Of a stretch of 64,000 nucleotides of DNA, positions 23,560 through 34,372 are shown piece by piece. The stretch lies in assembly GCA_036873135.1 (NCBI GenBank), contig JAPTYO010000013.1:21573901-21637900 (forward strand), in the 5' to 3' direction. The position numbers were made by a program, and so were the translations under genes. Under the pieces are notes generated by a model that was not told where the DNA came from, did not search any database, and saw only the letters and a list, made by a program, of their open reading frames with translations. The DNA comes from Clarkia xantiana subsp. parviflora (Eukaryota > Streptophyta > Magnoliopsida > Myrtales > Onagraceae). How positions within the stretch are numbered: the first letter of the stretch is position 1; each line of letters begins with the position of its first letter.

Positions 23560-24447
23560 AAAACTATTTTTTGAAGAGTCAAGTAATATAAATTGTACCC
23601 ATTTTGAGTCTCAGAGTAACCCATGAAAACAGATGGTATAGCTCTGGATGTAAATTTGTCAGCCTCAACTAAATTCTTAGCATAGCATAAGCACCCAAAA
23701 ACTTTCAGATGTGTGATGGTTGATTTGGTGCCAAAAAAGACCTATAATGGGTATTTTTCGTTCAAAAAATTTAGTAGGCAATAAATTTATTAAATAGCAG
23801 GCAGTAAGAATACACTCTACCAAAAAAATGTTAGGAATGGAATCTTGAAATTTTAAAGCTATAGCAACCTCAAGGGGGTTTCACTGTTTTCTTTTAACTC
23901 TTCAATTCTATTGTGGGGTGTAAGGACAGCTGCTTTGATGTAAAATCCTTTAGAGTTAAATAAGGATTAACATGCTCATTGAAGAATTCACCCCAATTAT
24001 TAGATCTAAAGTATTTCATAGTTTTATCAAATTAAGTTTGAATCATTGCAATGTAACTCCTTAGAACCACCACAACATCTGATTTAAACTGAATCAGGTA
24101 AATCCAAGTAACTCTTGAATAATCATCAACCAGTGTTGAGAAAAATATTATCATGGATAGCTTAATGATAAGGGCCCTAGACACCACAATGAATTAAATC
24201 AAAGACAAAATTGGCTCTAGAACTAGAAATAGTAAAGGGGAACGAGTAAGTTTTGCTATGGGACAGATGGTGCAAGTGTCTAGAGCCATGTCTTTATTTC
24301 TTTTACCTTTACGTCTAAAATATCTATATTCTGTAAATTTTTAGAAGGAACATGGCCTAGACGCTTGTGCCATAAGAACACATTATTGGCAACATGATCA
24401 GAGATAATGGTTTTACTGGGATATGAAAAGGATTGGAAAAAATAAAG
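23560..24447 (-). pseudogene. Copia D integrase, heavily degraded
   Basis: Short minus-strand pieces resemble copia integrase: DTCTICPIAK (zinc-finger CxxC) near 24270, FDLIHCGV then GPY near 24190 (first catalytic Asp region), LVDDYSRVTWIYLI near 24110, and RSNNWGEFFNEH near 23990. In the last, the usual SDNGGEF second catalytic Asp appears as Asn. Multiple stops and shifts are present. Confidence 0.7.
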
Positions 24448-24927
24448 TCATGATTCCTGCCTATCACTTGCCAAGACCCTCCCACTTGAGAGGTCCAACA
24501 AAAGAGAAAAGTTGAGATAAAAAATTGTTGTACAATGAAGCTCAGAAGTTAACTTTGAAATGGATAACAAATTGTAATTGAAATCAGGCACGTAAAGAAC
24601 ATCATCCAACTTTTGCTCACAAGAGAATTGATAAGTCCAAATGCTATGAACCTTTGAAAAGTTTCCATCAGGAAATCTAATCGTAGTTCCAATATCCAAT
24701 TGTAAATCATTTAACCAGTCTTTTCTATTAGTCATGTGATTTGTAGCACAAGTATCGAGAATCCAATAATCATCCAAATTTGAAAAAAAAAAAAATTGAG
24801 GATAGGGATATACCTGCAGAGGTAGCTAGGGTAGCACCTGCCATGGGAGCAGTCCTACCTCCATGCCCCGTATATTGGAGGAACTTTTCAACTTGATCTG
24901 AGGAGAAGGTAACACCATTATGTAGAG
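24448..24927 (-). pseudogene. Copia D gag C-terminus and protease
   Basis: 24777-24448 contains WILDTCATNHMTNRKDWL, the protease active-site region, where the usual D-S/T-G-A has Cys for Gly, and LYVPDFNYNLLSISKL. Upstream, 24925-24800 reads NGVTFSSDQVEKFLQYTGHG, a gag-end spacer. The element is then interrupted at 24928 by a gypsy LTR. Confidence 0.8.
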
Positions 24928-25688
24928 TGTTTGCACACAAGTCTTCTCAGTGGGCTTCTGCTTCTTGATCTTTTCCTTGATAAGTTTCTTCTTCCCGATC
25001 TTCTCCTTGATGAGCTTCTTCTTCCCGGATTCCCTTCTCCTTTCCTCACTTACCTGCAAAGGGCACCAGGGGGGGGGTCCCGGTAAGCCCACTCCGAAGC
25101 TTAAGTCAGTGAGATATTCTAGAGAGATGGTGAGCTTAGAGAGAGAGTGATTTCCTTAAAATGAGGGGATGTGCTCTCTATTTATAGAGTTTCTATTGGA
25201 CCGCCTCGGTTCCAGTGTTTCTCCGGTTCGATTGTGACAGTTTCGTAATATAAGTTGGCCTTGACCGTAAATAAGGTGCATTTGACCCCGGTTCGGCCGT
25301 AGATGAGTTTATCATAGTTAAGTGTCGGTGTGTGGCATCTAAAGGTAAGTCCCGGGGGAAATATCGTCCGGGGGTGGGGGTCGGACTCCTCCGGACGGAT
25401 AGGGGTACCCCCAAGGTCTTGCTCGGGTTACCCGAGCAAGAAGGACCTTACTCGGGTAACCCGAGCAAAGGGATCCCTTGCTCGGGTAACCCAAGCAAGG
25501 GTCCCTTGCTTGGGTTTCCCCCGGGTGGGCTTTCCACTCGGGGTCTTCCCGAGTGGATTTTGCCACTCGGGGTGCTTTCCAGGCCTACGCGATGGGCCTC
25601 GGGTGTCTGTGTTCTAAGTTTCGAATTATATTCGGTTATGACCCATTTATCAGGTCCAATTAGTGATAGCTTGGGCGTATATCCAACA
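24928..25688 (-). repeat. 3' LTR of gypsy 2
   Basis: 761 bp, TGTTGGATATACG ... GTGTGCAAACA on the minus strand. The left edge matches the 23-bp remnant at 34350-34372 beside the PBS with one mismatch. It has TATA-like CTATAAATAG (minus, about 25185) and a cluster of palindromes at 25415-25520. Confidence 0.85.
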
Positions 25689-27157
25689 CTTGCCCCCCGA
25701 GTCAAGGAATGGTTTAACCTTTTCTTGACTCTATTTTCTGCGGAATATCGCCCAAGCGGGAAGAGAGGCGTACCTTTGTGACGATCCCGGCCTCTATCGA
25801 GTTCTCGAGACGCGTCGTGATTTCCATCCCCCTTTCTTTTTCAGGAAGGTTTTATGATGATCCCAGCCTTTATCGAGTGCTCGAGACGTGTTTTGATTTC
25901 CATGCCCCCTGTTTTTAGAGCAGCTTAATACATAGACGAAAAAATGTTTTTGTTAGATTTAAGCAAGTTTATGTCATGTGATAATATTTTATGAGTGTAA
26001 GAACTACAAGCCTTGGTTTCGTTTTACTTATCCTTCGGACTGTGTCCTTTTGTTTGTGTCTCCCTTTGTGGAGCTTTTTGGAGAGAAAATCCATATCATA
26101 TACTCTATAAAGCATATATTTGGATTCCACTTCATTATTTTCTCTCCCTTCATATTTTACTAGAGCATTTTCCCTCCTCCTCCTTTTCTATAGCTCCTCC
26201 CCCCTTCTTCAACCTAGGTTTTCTTCTTCCTCTCTTTTCCCAATTTTTCCACCCAATCAAGTCACCATATTTCACATGGAGCTCTCCTAGGTTTGATTTA
26301 GGGTTGGATTTGGCTTGGAGGGTTTGGCTCGGATCGACCGGCGACGGAGCACTGGCTTGGAGGCGGCGTCGGGTGGAGGACCGGAGAGCTTCGGGGGCGT
26401 CGGCGTCACTAGGCGAGGATCGGCCCCGGTGAGGCTGGGCACGGAGGCGACTATGCCCCCCGGCGTGGCGGCGTCCTCCGGCGGCTGCAGGTCCTCCGGT
26501 GGCTGGTTTATTCCAGACCGGTTTTTTGACCGGTTCGGTTCCGTTTCTTCAAAGGTTCGATTTTCTAGCCCCTCCTCTCTTGTGTGTTCTCCATTGATCA
26601 TTACAAAAGCCAATGCCTTGTCATAGATAGTTGAGTTGCTTCATTGTGCATTGTTGATTGGAGGTGGAAGATTTTCCTTGTTGTTGAGCTTGGGAGATTT
26701 TTTAGGTGAGTTCTTGGTATAAATATTGCCCCCTTAGGAGCTTGGTAGGTGTTTGTTGTTTGGGTGCCTTAGTACCATGCTTAGGTCGTCCCTTGCTTGT
26801 ATAGATGATATATGGTCTCATAGAGGATATTTGGTACCACCCTTCATTACCTTAGGTAGTGTTGAGGTGATTTTATTTGTCTCCCCCCTTAGGGGTGTTT
26901 TTCATGCTTTGTCGATCATAGTCCCTCCCTTTGACAAGTAGTATCGTCCATGCACGTGTCTTTTGCCCCCTTAGTAAGCTTTTGATCTTTATGCAATTTG
27001 GGACGTACCGTTGGGTAGGTTAGTCTTGATGAATTTGCATGGAGTCATGACGGACCACTTTTTGGCGGACCGATGTTTTTTTTTTCTTTTCTCCTTGCAA
27101 GGGGTGCTTTTGGGGCTTATGTCGGGCTAAGGAGCATCGTTCCGTTTCTGCTTCAAA
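25689..27157 (+). other. Gypsy 2 tract upstream of the reverse gene
   Basis: Between the LTR and the plus-strand gene. It holds two similar ~70-bp copies (atcccggcctctatcgag at 25784 and atcccagcctttatcgag at 25859), a CT-rich stretch at 26150-26250 and ctctataaagcat at about 26102, which could be its TATA box. GC-rich frames at 26287-26626 on both strands overlap and are not supported. Confidence 0.5.
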
Positions 27158-28075
27158 ATGAGTAAGCCTTCTTCTCCTAAGGCTTCCCGTACTGACCTTG
27201 CCTCTAATGTTTCCATAGTCCGCTTCCCGCATAAGAGGTTTTTTATGGGAAGGCGGTTTCCGCATCCCGACCTGAGTTCGGACTATGTCCATGAGACATC
27301 TGATCCCGAGTCGGACACGGAGGTTGAGTTGCGGCCTATCCTTGAGGATGAGCTGGCCTTTCTTCGTGACCCTGTGTTCCCATTTGAGACCTATAGTAAG
27401 AACTCGTTGAACTTGAAAATGTATCTTTTCCATGCTAAGCTGGCTGGGTGGTTTGGAATGGGAAAATCATTTTTCCCCTTCGCCATGCCATACCGCTATG
27501 GTGGCAGCTCTGTTACTCCTCCGTCGGAGGGAATGTCGATGGTATACATTCATCAGATCAAGGCGGGGCTCCGCTTCCGTTACTGCGCCGACCTTCGGGA
27601 GCTCTGCCAGTATTATCAGATTTCTCCTCTCGAGCTTGCCCCTTCCGTCGTCCGCGCCCGGGTTGGATTTAGGGTGTTGTGCCATCGCCAACATTGGGCG
27701 TATTCTCTTCTTCTCTTTCGATGCTTCTACCGCATCCAGCATGGTGGTAAGTCGGGGTTTTATTCTCTAGTGACCCGATTCCCCCTATTGTCCCAAAAGG
27801 GGTTTTCGGGAACTGCTAAGTGGAATAACAAGCGCCGATTTGTTCTTGCCTTTGAGGGCGGTAGTGGCCATTGGGAGAAATACTACTTTTTCCTAGAAGG
27901 TCAGGACGTTTCTTGGTCCCTGGATACCCCCATGTTGACAGACCCTGAAGCTGATTATTCCGAACTTTCCACTTCCGATAGACAGACACTGAAGCTGATA
28001 TATATTGAGAACACAACGGCCTCCTTCGGTCTGTACATCGGATTTCAGAAGAGGAGTTGTCTGCCACGGGGTTGA
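27158..28075 (+). pseudogene. Reverse-orientation gypsy gene, N-terminal domain
   Basis: Encodes 305 residues starting MSKPSSPKASRTDL. The block GLRFRYCADLRELCQYYQIS, VRARVGFRVLCHRQHW and YSLLLFRCFYRIQ is the same domain as in gypsy 1 (52595-53403, minus: GIRFPFCGNLVEMCQHYKTH, FQVLCFRQKW). It matches what I recall as the Pfam family 'putative gypsy type transposon' (PF04195). The function is unknown. It is transcribed opposite to the element's gag. The frame ends at a stop within what is probably a spliced gene. Confidence 0.7.
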
Positions 28076-29780
28076 ACGGCGCCCTGCGTTTTACCCTTGG
28101 TATGAAAGTCTTTGAGTCTTTGATACTTGTAACTTTCTTACGTTGTCTTGTAGGTTGGTTTCAATATCGGCCTTCCCTGTTTCAGGAGGATGATGATGCT
28201 GGTGAGGACACCCCTTCCGAGAGGGAGACTTCGATCGTTTCTCCTATTCCTTTGCCCGTGGCTGAGACTTCTCTACCATTTCACTGTCGTCTGGGGCTAT
28301 GAAACCTTCATCCGGTATTATGTTTGTTATGTTTTCTTTTGTTTTCCTCCTTATTTTGCTTATGTTGTATTCACCCATGTTTTATTGATTTTCAGGAAGG
28401 TCCCCCTCTATCTCTTCCGTGCAGATCTTGGCTAAGATCAGGTCGAAGAGGTCTAGCTTGGAGGAAGAGGCCCCTTTTTCTAAGGCTCAGAAGGCAGACT
28501 CGTTCCTTTCTCCCTCCAAGTCCTCCTCTCGCCATAAAGAGAGATAGAGGTCACTGTTGAGGATGTCGTTGATGGTTCTCCCATTGCCCCGGAGAATAAT
28601 GAGGCTTCAGATGATGCTGGCGAGTCTTCTTCTCCTCGCCCCGTCTCCCCCCCGAGGGGTGAGTCCTTCGATGATAGACCTCCCGCGCCCGGTATATGGC
28701 GATTTCGTTATCTTGTATATGTGTGTTTTTCTTGCCCTTGTCGCTTCTTATATTTGTTTTTCAGGTAGGATCAAGTTGCCTTTGATCTTTCCCGAGGATC
28801 TTATCCGTCCCGTCGATGGTGATGTTAGGGGTAATTCTTGGTTGCCCTTCCAGAATGCTGATCAGCAACTTTACTATCCGCCTCCCTTTTCATTTCGGTA
28901 GTTTCTATTCCCATGATGAACTCCATTATACCTCCAGCCGATCGATCTCTTCCTCCCACTGACCTTGAGGAGATTCATCATTGTGTGAAGGGCGCCTTGT
29001 CCCAATTTGCTATCGTGAGTGTGTACATTATGTTTTACCTTGTTTTGTTCGATCTTCTTTTTATCTTGACTCTTGTTTCTTTTGTAGGGCATATCTTCTG
29101 TTGTTAGCCTCGGCTCTCACCTGGTTAACGTTGGTCGTGAACGGGATATGCTTTGGGAGATGGTTGTGACGCTCGAGTCTACACAGAAGGTCCTTGAGTC
29201 TACTTAGAAAATCATCGAAGAGCGGCTGCGCGGGGAGAATGAGGAGCTCAGGGTGTCAGAGGTTACCCTGGCTAGCCGTTTGACTGTTCTTCAGCAAGAA
29301 CTTGATGATGTTAGTGCCGACCGAGCGGATGAGGATTTGATTGTGGAGTTGAGGATGAAGAGTGCTCTTCGGGATGCCCGGGAGGAGGGTAGGTTGTCTG
29401 GTCTGAAGGAAGGTGAGGCTCTTGGAGTTGAGAAAGGCAAATCTATTGGAGTCTGAGAGTTTCTAGCTTCCGAAGAGTTTTCTACTCATGCTGAGAAGCA
29501 CTGCCAGGGCATTATGAACACCTTCGGTGTGAACATGGTTGAGAAGATGCATTCTCTTTTTCCCTCCTTCCCTTTTGACTAGCTTGGGGAGTATACTATG
29601 TTTGTTATGGGTGTCATTGCTCAAATTTCCAGGCGGGCGGAGCGAAGATTGCAGCTGGGCGAGTTGTTGCTAATTGTTCTTCCAAGACTAAGACTTTGGT
29701 TTCTTCTCGAGCTGCTAAGGTTACCGTCCCTTCACGAGTTCCTGTTGGAGAGGATGATCCCCCCCTTGTGAATGAAGGTT
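28076..29780 (+). pseudogene. Reverse-orientation gypsy gene, downstream exons
   Basis: Several introns are suggested by acceptor sites cttgtag|g (28153), gattttcag|g (28396), gtttttcag|g (28765) and cttttgtag|g (29088), each after a T-rich tract. A late exon (29190-29456) encodes a charged coiled coil (LTVLQQELDDVSADRADED...) like the coiled coil in gypsy 1 (51290-51000). The next bases to 29780 include a stop at 29455-29457 and degraded reading. Exon joins are not all phase-checked. Confidence 0.5.
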
Positions 29781-29989
29781 GAGCTTATACACCCGGTCGG
29801 TGTTTTTATGGTTGTTGCATTTCTGTTTTCCTCCTGCTTGTTTTGGAGATGATTTTGTTTCATGGATAGATACTCTGATTTGCTTTCCATTGTTGTAGTA
29901 CTTCTTTCATGTTTGTTTGGATGACTTGTTGTGCTTTTAGCACGCCTTTTGTTATGATGCTTTATTCAGATGGCCTATATTTCCAGGAC

Positions 29990-30965
29990 TTACATTCCTT
30001 TTATTTTTGGTTGTAATGGTTGTCCTTATAGATCTTCCCCTTTCCATATGTAAAGGTTGTTGATCGCTTTATCATATTTCAGGGTTGTCCTTTTGGATCT
30101 TCCCATTTTCGATTGTAAGGGTGGCCTTGTGGGCCTTATGTCCCTTTTCGGTTGGAATGGTAGTCCTTATAGATCTTCCCCTATCCATATGTAAAGGTTG
30201 TTGATCGCTTTATCATATGCTAGGGTTGCCTTTTTGGATCTTCCCATTTTCGGTTGTAAGGGTGGCCCTTCGGGTCTTATGTCCCTTTTCGGTTGGAATG
30301 GTTGTCCTTATAGATCTTCCCCTGTCCATATGTAAAGGTTGTTGATCACTTTATTATATGTCAGGGTTATCCTTTTGGATCTTCCCATTTTCGGTTGTAA
30401 GGGTGGCCCGTTGGGTCTTATGTCCCTTTTCGGTTCGAATGGTTGTCCTTATAGATCCTCCCCTTTCCATATGTAAAGGTTGTTGGTTGCTTTATCATAT
30501 GTCAGGATTTTCCTTTTGGATCTTCCCATTTTTGGTTGTAAAGGTGGCTCGTCGGGTCTTTTGTCCCTTTTCGGTTGGAATGGTTGTCCTTATAGATCTT
30601 CCCCTGTCCATATGTAAAGGTTGTTGATCACTTTATCATATGTCAGGGTTGTCCTTTTGGATCTTCCCATTTTCGGTTGTAAGGGTGGCCCGTCGTGTCT
30701 TATGACCCTTTTCGGTTGGAATAGTTGTCCTTATAGATCTTTCCCAGTCCATATGTAAAGGTTGTTGATCGCTTTATCATATGTCAGGGTTGTCTTTTTG
30801 GATCTTCCCATTTTCGGCTTGTAAGGGTGGCCCGTTGGGTCTTATGTCCCTTTTCGGTTGGAATAGTTGTCCTTATAGATCTTCCCCTGTCCATATGTAA
30901 ATGTTGTTGATCGCTTTATCATATGTCAGGGTTGTCTTTTTGGATCTTCCCATTTTCGGTTCTGG
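29990..30965. repeat. Tandem array, ~141-bp unit, ~7 copies
   Basis: The anchor gttgtccttatagatc recurs at about 30018, 30159, 30299, 30440, 30581, 30722 and 30863, giving a 140-141-bp period. Each unit also holds gatcttcccattttcgg and atatgtaaaggttgttg. Units differ by a few substitutions. The array lies between the gag-side genes and the reverse gene of gypsy 2. Confidence 0.95.
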
Positions 30966-31103
30966 TAATGTCCTGGAAAAACATCTAATTCATTAAGTTC
31001 CATAGTTTGTTCATACATAAGGAAAGTCTAAATGGAGTCCGCAAATCTCCTTCAAGTACTCTAATACATAAACATAAAAAAAAAGGTTTTAGACGTTCTC
31101 TAC

Positions 31104-31676
31104 TCAAAGTGGGGGCAACTCCAGCTCTTCTGATCCAACCTCTTCCTCCAGGCGTCCAGCGTGGATTTTCTCTTCGACCTCCAGCCTGAGGGCTAAGCAT
31201 TTGTTAGTGCTATGTCCCCAGTTCTTGTGGTATTCACACCATCCCTCCACTTCTGTTCCGATGAAGGCCATTGATGATTTCATGAGTGGTGGGATCCGGT
31301 CACAGAGGACTGTCTTGTATAGCTCTTCTATCTCGCTCCATAGAGGCGTGAAGTGTACTATCCGCCCGTCACTGAGTTTGTAGTAGCTCCTTTCTTCCTC
31401 TTCCTCTATCTGTATGGCTTGCCACAGTTTATGGTTGAATTCTTCGACTGAAGATATGGTGGCGTTGCCCCCTTCTCCTCTGAAGTATTCCTCGGCGTCC
31501 CTCCTTAGGTTCCTGAAGAAGGCCCTAACAAATTCATTTCTGGTTGTTTTGAGTTATGCCGCCACCGTCGCTAGCCTCACGAAATAGCTTTTTATCGGCT
31601 CATCTCCTTTTTGTTGGATATCATCCAACCTTGCACGGTTCTTCATTCTTTCTCTTCTTTTTTTCTTTCTTTCTTC
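31104..31676 (-). pseudogene. Second gag-like domain fused after protease (gypsy 2)
   Basis: This continues in the same frame as the protease, past a TAG at 31677-31679, and has one further stop (TAA 31554-31556) before TGA 31104-31106. It reads RARLDDIQQKGDEPIKSYFV, EFVRAFFRNLRRDAEEYFRG, and then a knuckle-like GWCEYHKNWGHSTNKCLALR LEVEEKIHAGRLEE. The last part parallels WCQYHNFDGNHTDNCFHLKR in this element's own gag and CRFHRANGHDTNHCRELKK in gypsy 1. It replaces the position where RT would begin. No such domain is seen in gypsy 1. Confidence 0.7.
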
Positions 31677-32306
31677 CTATGCATTCTCTTCGACCTCTTC
31701 CACGTCATATTCATTGGGCTCTTGCCTTTTCCTCTTCTTGAAAACCTCCCTTGTCACAACTAGGAGATGGGTTACTGCTCCTTTCATCACATCCATCATG
31801 TTCTTCCATCCTTGCTTGACCTTTCCCTTCAGATTTCCTCTTGGGGCATCCACAAAGGCGATTGGTAGTCCGTGTTGTGCCCTTCTCCTCATGGCATTCA
31901 TGTAGTATTTCCTTGACGCTGCTTGGCCCCTCAGTACCTCTCCAATGCCATTTAGTGTCGGGAACTTTATCTTTTGGTGGACCGTTGATGGGACTATGCG
32001 GTTTGGGTTGATGGTCGTGCGGCCCAATACTCCATTGTATGCCCCTAACTCTTCAACCACCACAAAGGTTATTTTCAAGTGGACTTGTGTCAAACCTTCG
32101 CCCAAGGTTACTGGAAGGGTTATGATCCCCAGAGGGAATGTTGTTGCTCCCGCGAAGCTCACCAATGGGAAGTTAACGGGCTTGAGATCTCGCTCTGTCC
32201 TTCCTAATGCTCTAACCATGTTGATGTGAAGGATGTCTATGGAGCTGCCCCCGTCCACTAACATTCTTCTTACGTTGCAGCCGGCAATATCCACCGTGAT
32301 TACCAA
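31677..32306 (-). pseudogene. Gypsy 2 aspartic protease
   Basis: The frame reads MVITVDIAGCNVRRMLVDGG, then SSIDILHINMVRALGRTERD and the flap/late region GVLGRTTINPNRIVPSTVHQ KIKFPT. The active site appears as D-G-G-S instead of D-T/S-G-A, as also in gypsy 1. It ends with a Lys/Glu-rich tail. The join from gag crosses the poly-C run at 32452-32480. Confidence 0.85.
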
Positions 32307-32451
32307 AGCATCATCATGTGGATATACTACATATTCTAAGTCTTAATCCGAGAATGTTATCTTCATGTTCTCAACTGGCCTTTGGTGTTTTCCGAACGGT
32401 GGCATTTCATTGACTTGGGCCACATATACCTCTCTTGAGTTGGAGGCTTCT

Positions 32452-32547
32452 CCCCCCCCCCCCCCCCCCCCCCCCCCCCCGCTGCTAGACCACCATGGAT
32501 GACGTTGATTGTCAATTTTCTATTTTGTGGGGGGGGGGGGGGGGGGG
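32452..32547. repeat. Poly-C (29) and poly-G (19) homopolymer pair
   Basis: A run of 29 C at 32452-32480 and 19 G at 32529-32547, 48 bases apart. On the minus strand they lie between the gag Pro-rich tail (CPPPPPPHK) and the protease. They could be real slippage or sequencing/assembly artefacts. Confidence 0.9.
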
Positions 32548-33527
32548 ACAGTCCTCCATTTTTTCTTTTCCTTTTCCTTTGCCAGTGTACTTCGGTTGAG
32601 GACTCCTATCTCTTTTTCTTTCATCTTTTACAAAGCCTTTCAACATGCCCTCTTGGATGAGGTTTTCGATGTCACGTTTCAGGTGGAAGCAGTTATCCGT
32701 GTGATTTCCATCGAAATTGTGGTATTGACACCACTGTTCACAGTTATTTCCCATCATTCCCCTTATTTTCTCTGTTGGCGGAGTCCATAGGTTGAACCTT
32801 TTCATCTCTTGCAAGATTACTGAGGCTTCCCTTGTCAGAGGGGTAAAGACGATGTTGTGAATGCCTTGGGGTCGTTGTTTCTCATTGACTCTTGCTCCTC
32901 TCTGGGGCGTCCACGCTTGCCTTCTCGGGGCCAGTTGTTGATGTTGTGGCTGTTGGGGTTTTCCTTTTGCTGGTTTGTTCTCATTTGCATGTGCTTCATA
33001 GCCTTTCTTTCGATTTGAGCGTGCGCACTCCAAATCGATATAATCTTTTACTCTCTCTGTCATCTCTTCCAGTGAGTTGATTGGCATTACCTCCACGTTG
33101 TCCGCCAGAAGTTCCCCCCACGTCCCAGATTTCTTATGAAGGCCCGAACTATCTCCCCTTCAGATAGTACTGTTGCTATGTCGGAGATATTTAGGTTGAA
33201 CCTCGTGTAGTAGCTTGCCAGGCTTTCGCCGTACCCTTGCTTTACATCATCCAGCGCGGAGTCTCCCATTAGGAGCTGCCTTTCCTCTAAGTACTGGTGG
33301 ATAAAATTGTCCTTCAAGTCTGCCCATGAGGTGATCGATGCCTGTGGCAGACTGAAGAACCAGTACGAAGCATTTCCTGCCAGAGTTGAGGGGAATAGCA
33401 TTGCATAGTGGTCCTCTACCGCCGTTCTTCCCAAGAGTGATGATTCGTGCTTCTGGATATTTTGTATTGGGTCTCGTTTTCCGACATAGTCCGTAATCTG
33501 ACGAGCCGTGACGTTCGGTGGAACCAT
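32512..33527 (-). pseudogene. Gypsy 2 gag core and zinc-knuckle region (frameshifted)
   Basis: 33527-33087 carries the retrotransposon gag domain: AMLFPSTLAGNASYWFFSLP, SWADLKDNFIHQYLEERQLL and GEIVRAFIRNL. A frameshift near 33090 leads to 33096-32512, which contains WCQYHNFDGNHTDNCFHLKR DIENLIQEG, the nucleocapsid-like CH..HC motif, then a basic tail. Capsid and genome packaging are the known gag roles. Confidence 0.85.
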
Positions 33528-33652
33528 TACATTGATCAGCTTCTAAGTGAAAGGGTTTGAAGCCCTGTCCCTTAATTTGTGCATTGCTCTTCCCTTCTAA
33601 TCTTTGATCTTCTTAGCTATTAGCTCCTCGATTTCCTCCTTCGTGAGAGCTA

Positions 33653-34295
33653 TTGCTGCTATGTTCTGCTGTCTTGCGTTTTGAGGATCGATATTTTGTT
33701 GGTTGTTTTGGGGCTCAGCATGTCCTTGGACGTTTTAAGGTCCAGCATACCCTTGGCCATTTTGGGGTCCAGCATACCCTTGGTCATTCTGGGGTGCAAC
33801 ATACCCTTGGTGATTCTGCGGTCCAGCATATCCTTGACCGTTGTCTGCCTGGTAATTGGGGTTCCTTTGTTGGTAATACCCCCTTCCCTGGGGTTGCTGG
33901 TTCAAGGAGTTAGAATATGCCTGCCGGTATCCTCCCATTGACCTTAGAGGTGATGCTTGGTACCTTGGTTGTTCTTGTCTTAAGTGTGTCCTTAGACGCT
34001 CCCTTCTTTCTAGCATTTTCTCTAATGCCGCCATTAATTCAGGAGTGATGTTGTATGTTCTTGCTTGTTGGGGTTGCGACTGGTTCACCGTTGCTTCCGG
34101 GCGGGCATTGGTTGAGGAGTTTTGTTCCTCAGGAGGTGGTTGCTCCTTGTTTCTTGCTGCCTCCCGTTCTCTATCGATGGTTGCATGTTGGCTTACCACC
34201 GGAACTTGCCTATTCCAGCATGCAGGTGCATGGTTGTTTTCTCCCGTGGGTGGCTGTCTGCTCGATCCCCCAACTTGCCTTCTTGTAGTTGCCAT
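33653..34295 (-). pseudogene. Gypsy 2 gag N-terminus with GYAGPQN repeats
   Basis: Starts at ATG 34295-34293 (MATTRRQVGGSSRQPP). A Gln/Pro-rich N-terminus is followed by four tandem copies of a nine-residue unit (DNGQGYAGPQN type; 27-bp repeats at about 33735-33840). The frame is lost left of 33735. Confidence 0.75.
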
Positions 34296-34330
34296 CAATC
34301 GCAAGTAGTAGCAACGTGCTTTTTGTTCGA

Positions 34331-34372
34331 GTCCAGTAGACAGCGCCAATGTTTGCACACGAGTCTTCTCAG
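34331..34372 (-). other. Gypsy 2 PBS and 23-bp LTR remnant
   Basis: Minus-strand LTR end GTGTGCAAACA (34350-34372) directly precedes TTGGCGCTGTC (PBS). To the right the sequence changes at once to copia D gag, so nearly all of this LTR is deleted. Confidence 0.8.

Larger units (their letters stand above)
24928..34372 (-). mobile_element. Gypsy element 2 (minus strand), gag-PR with no pol
   Basis: Minus-strand order is PBS (34349-34331, TTGGCGCTGTCTACTGG), gag (34295-32512), protease (32306-31677), a second gag-like domain (31676-31104), a 141-bp tandem array (29990-30965), a reverse-orientation spliced gene (from 27158, plus strand), a polypurine tract (minus CTCGGGGGGCAAG, 25701-25689) and a 761-bp LTR. 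No RT, RNase H or integrase motif is seen between 31104 and 27158. The right-hand LTR is cut to 23 bp. Confidence 0.85.

Noticed and set aside
26287..26626. Two opposing ~105-codon frames in GC-rich DNA upstream of the gypsy 2 reverse gene
   Set aside because: They are complementary shadows in a GC-rich tract without recognisable domains.
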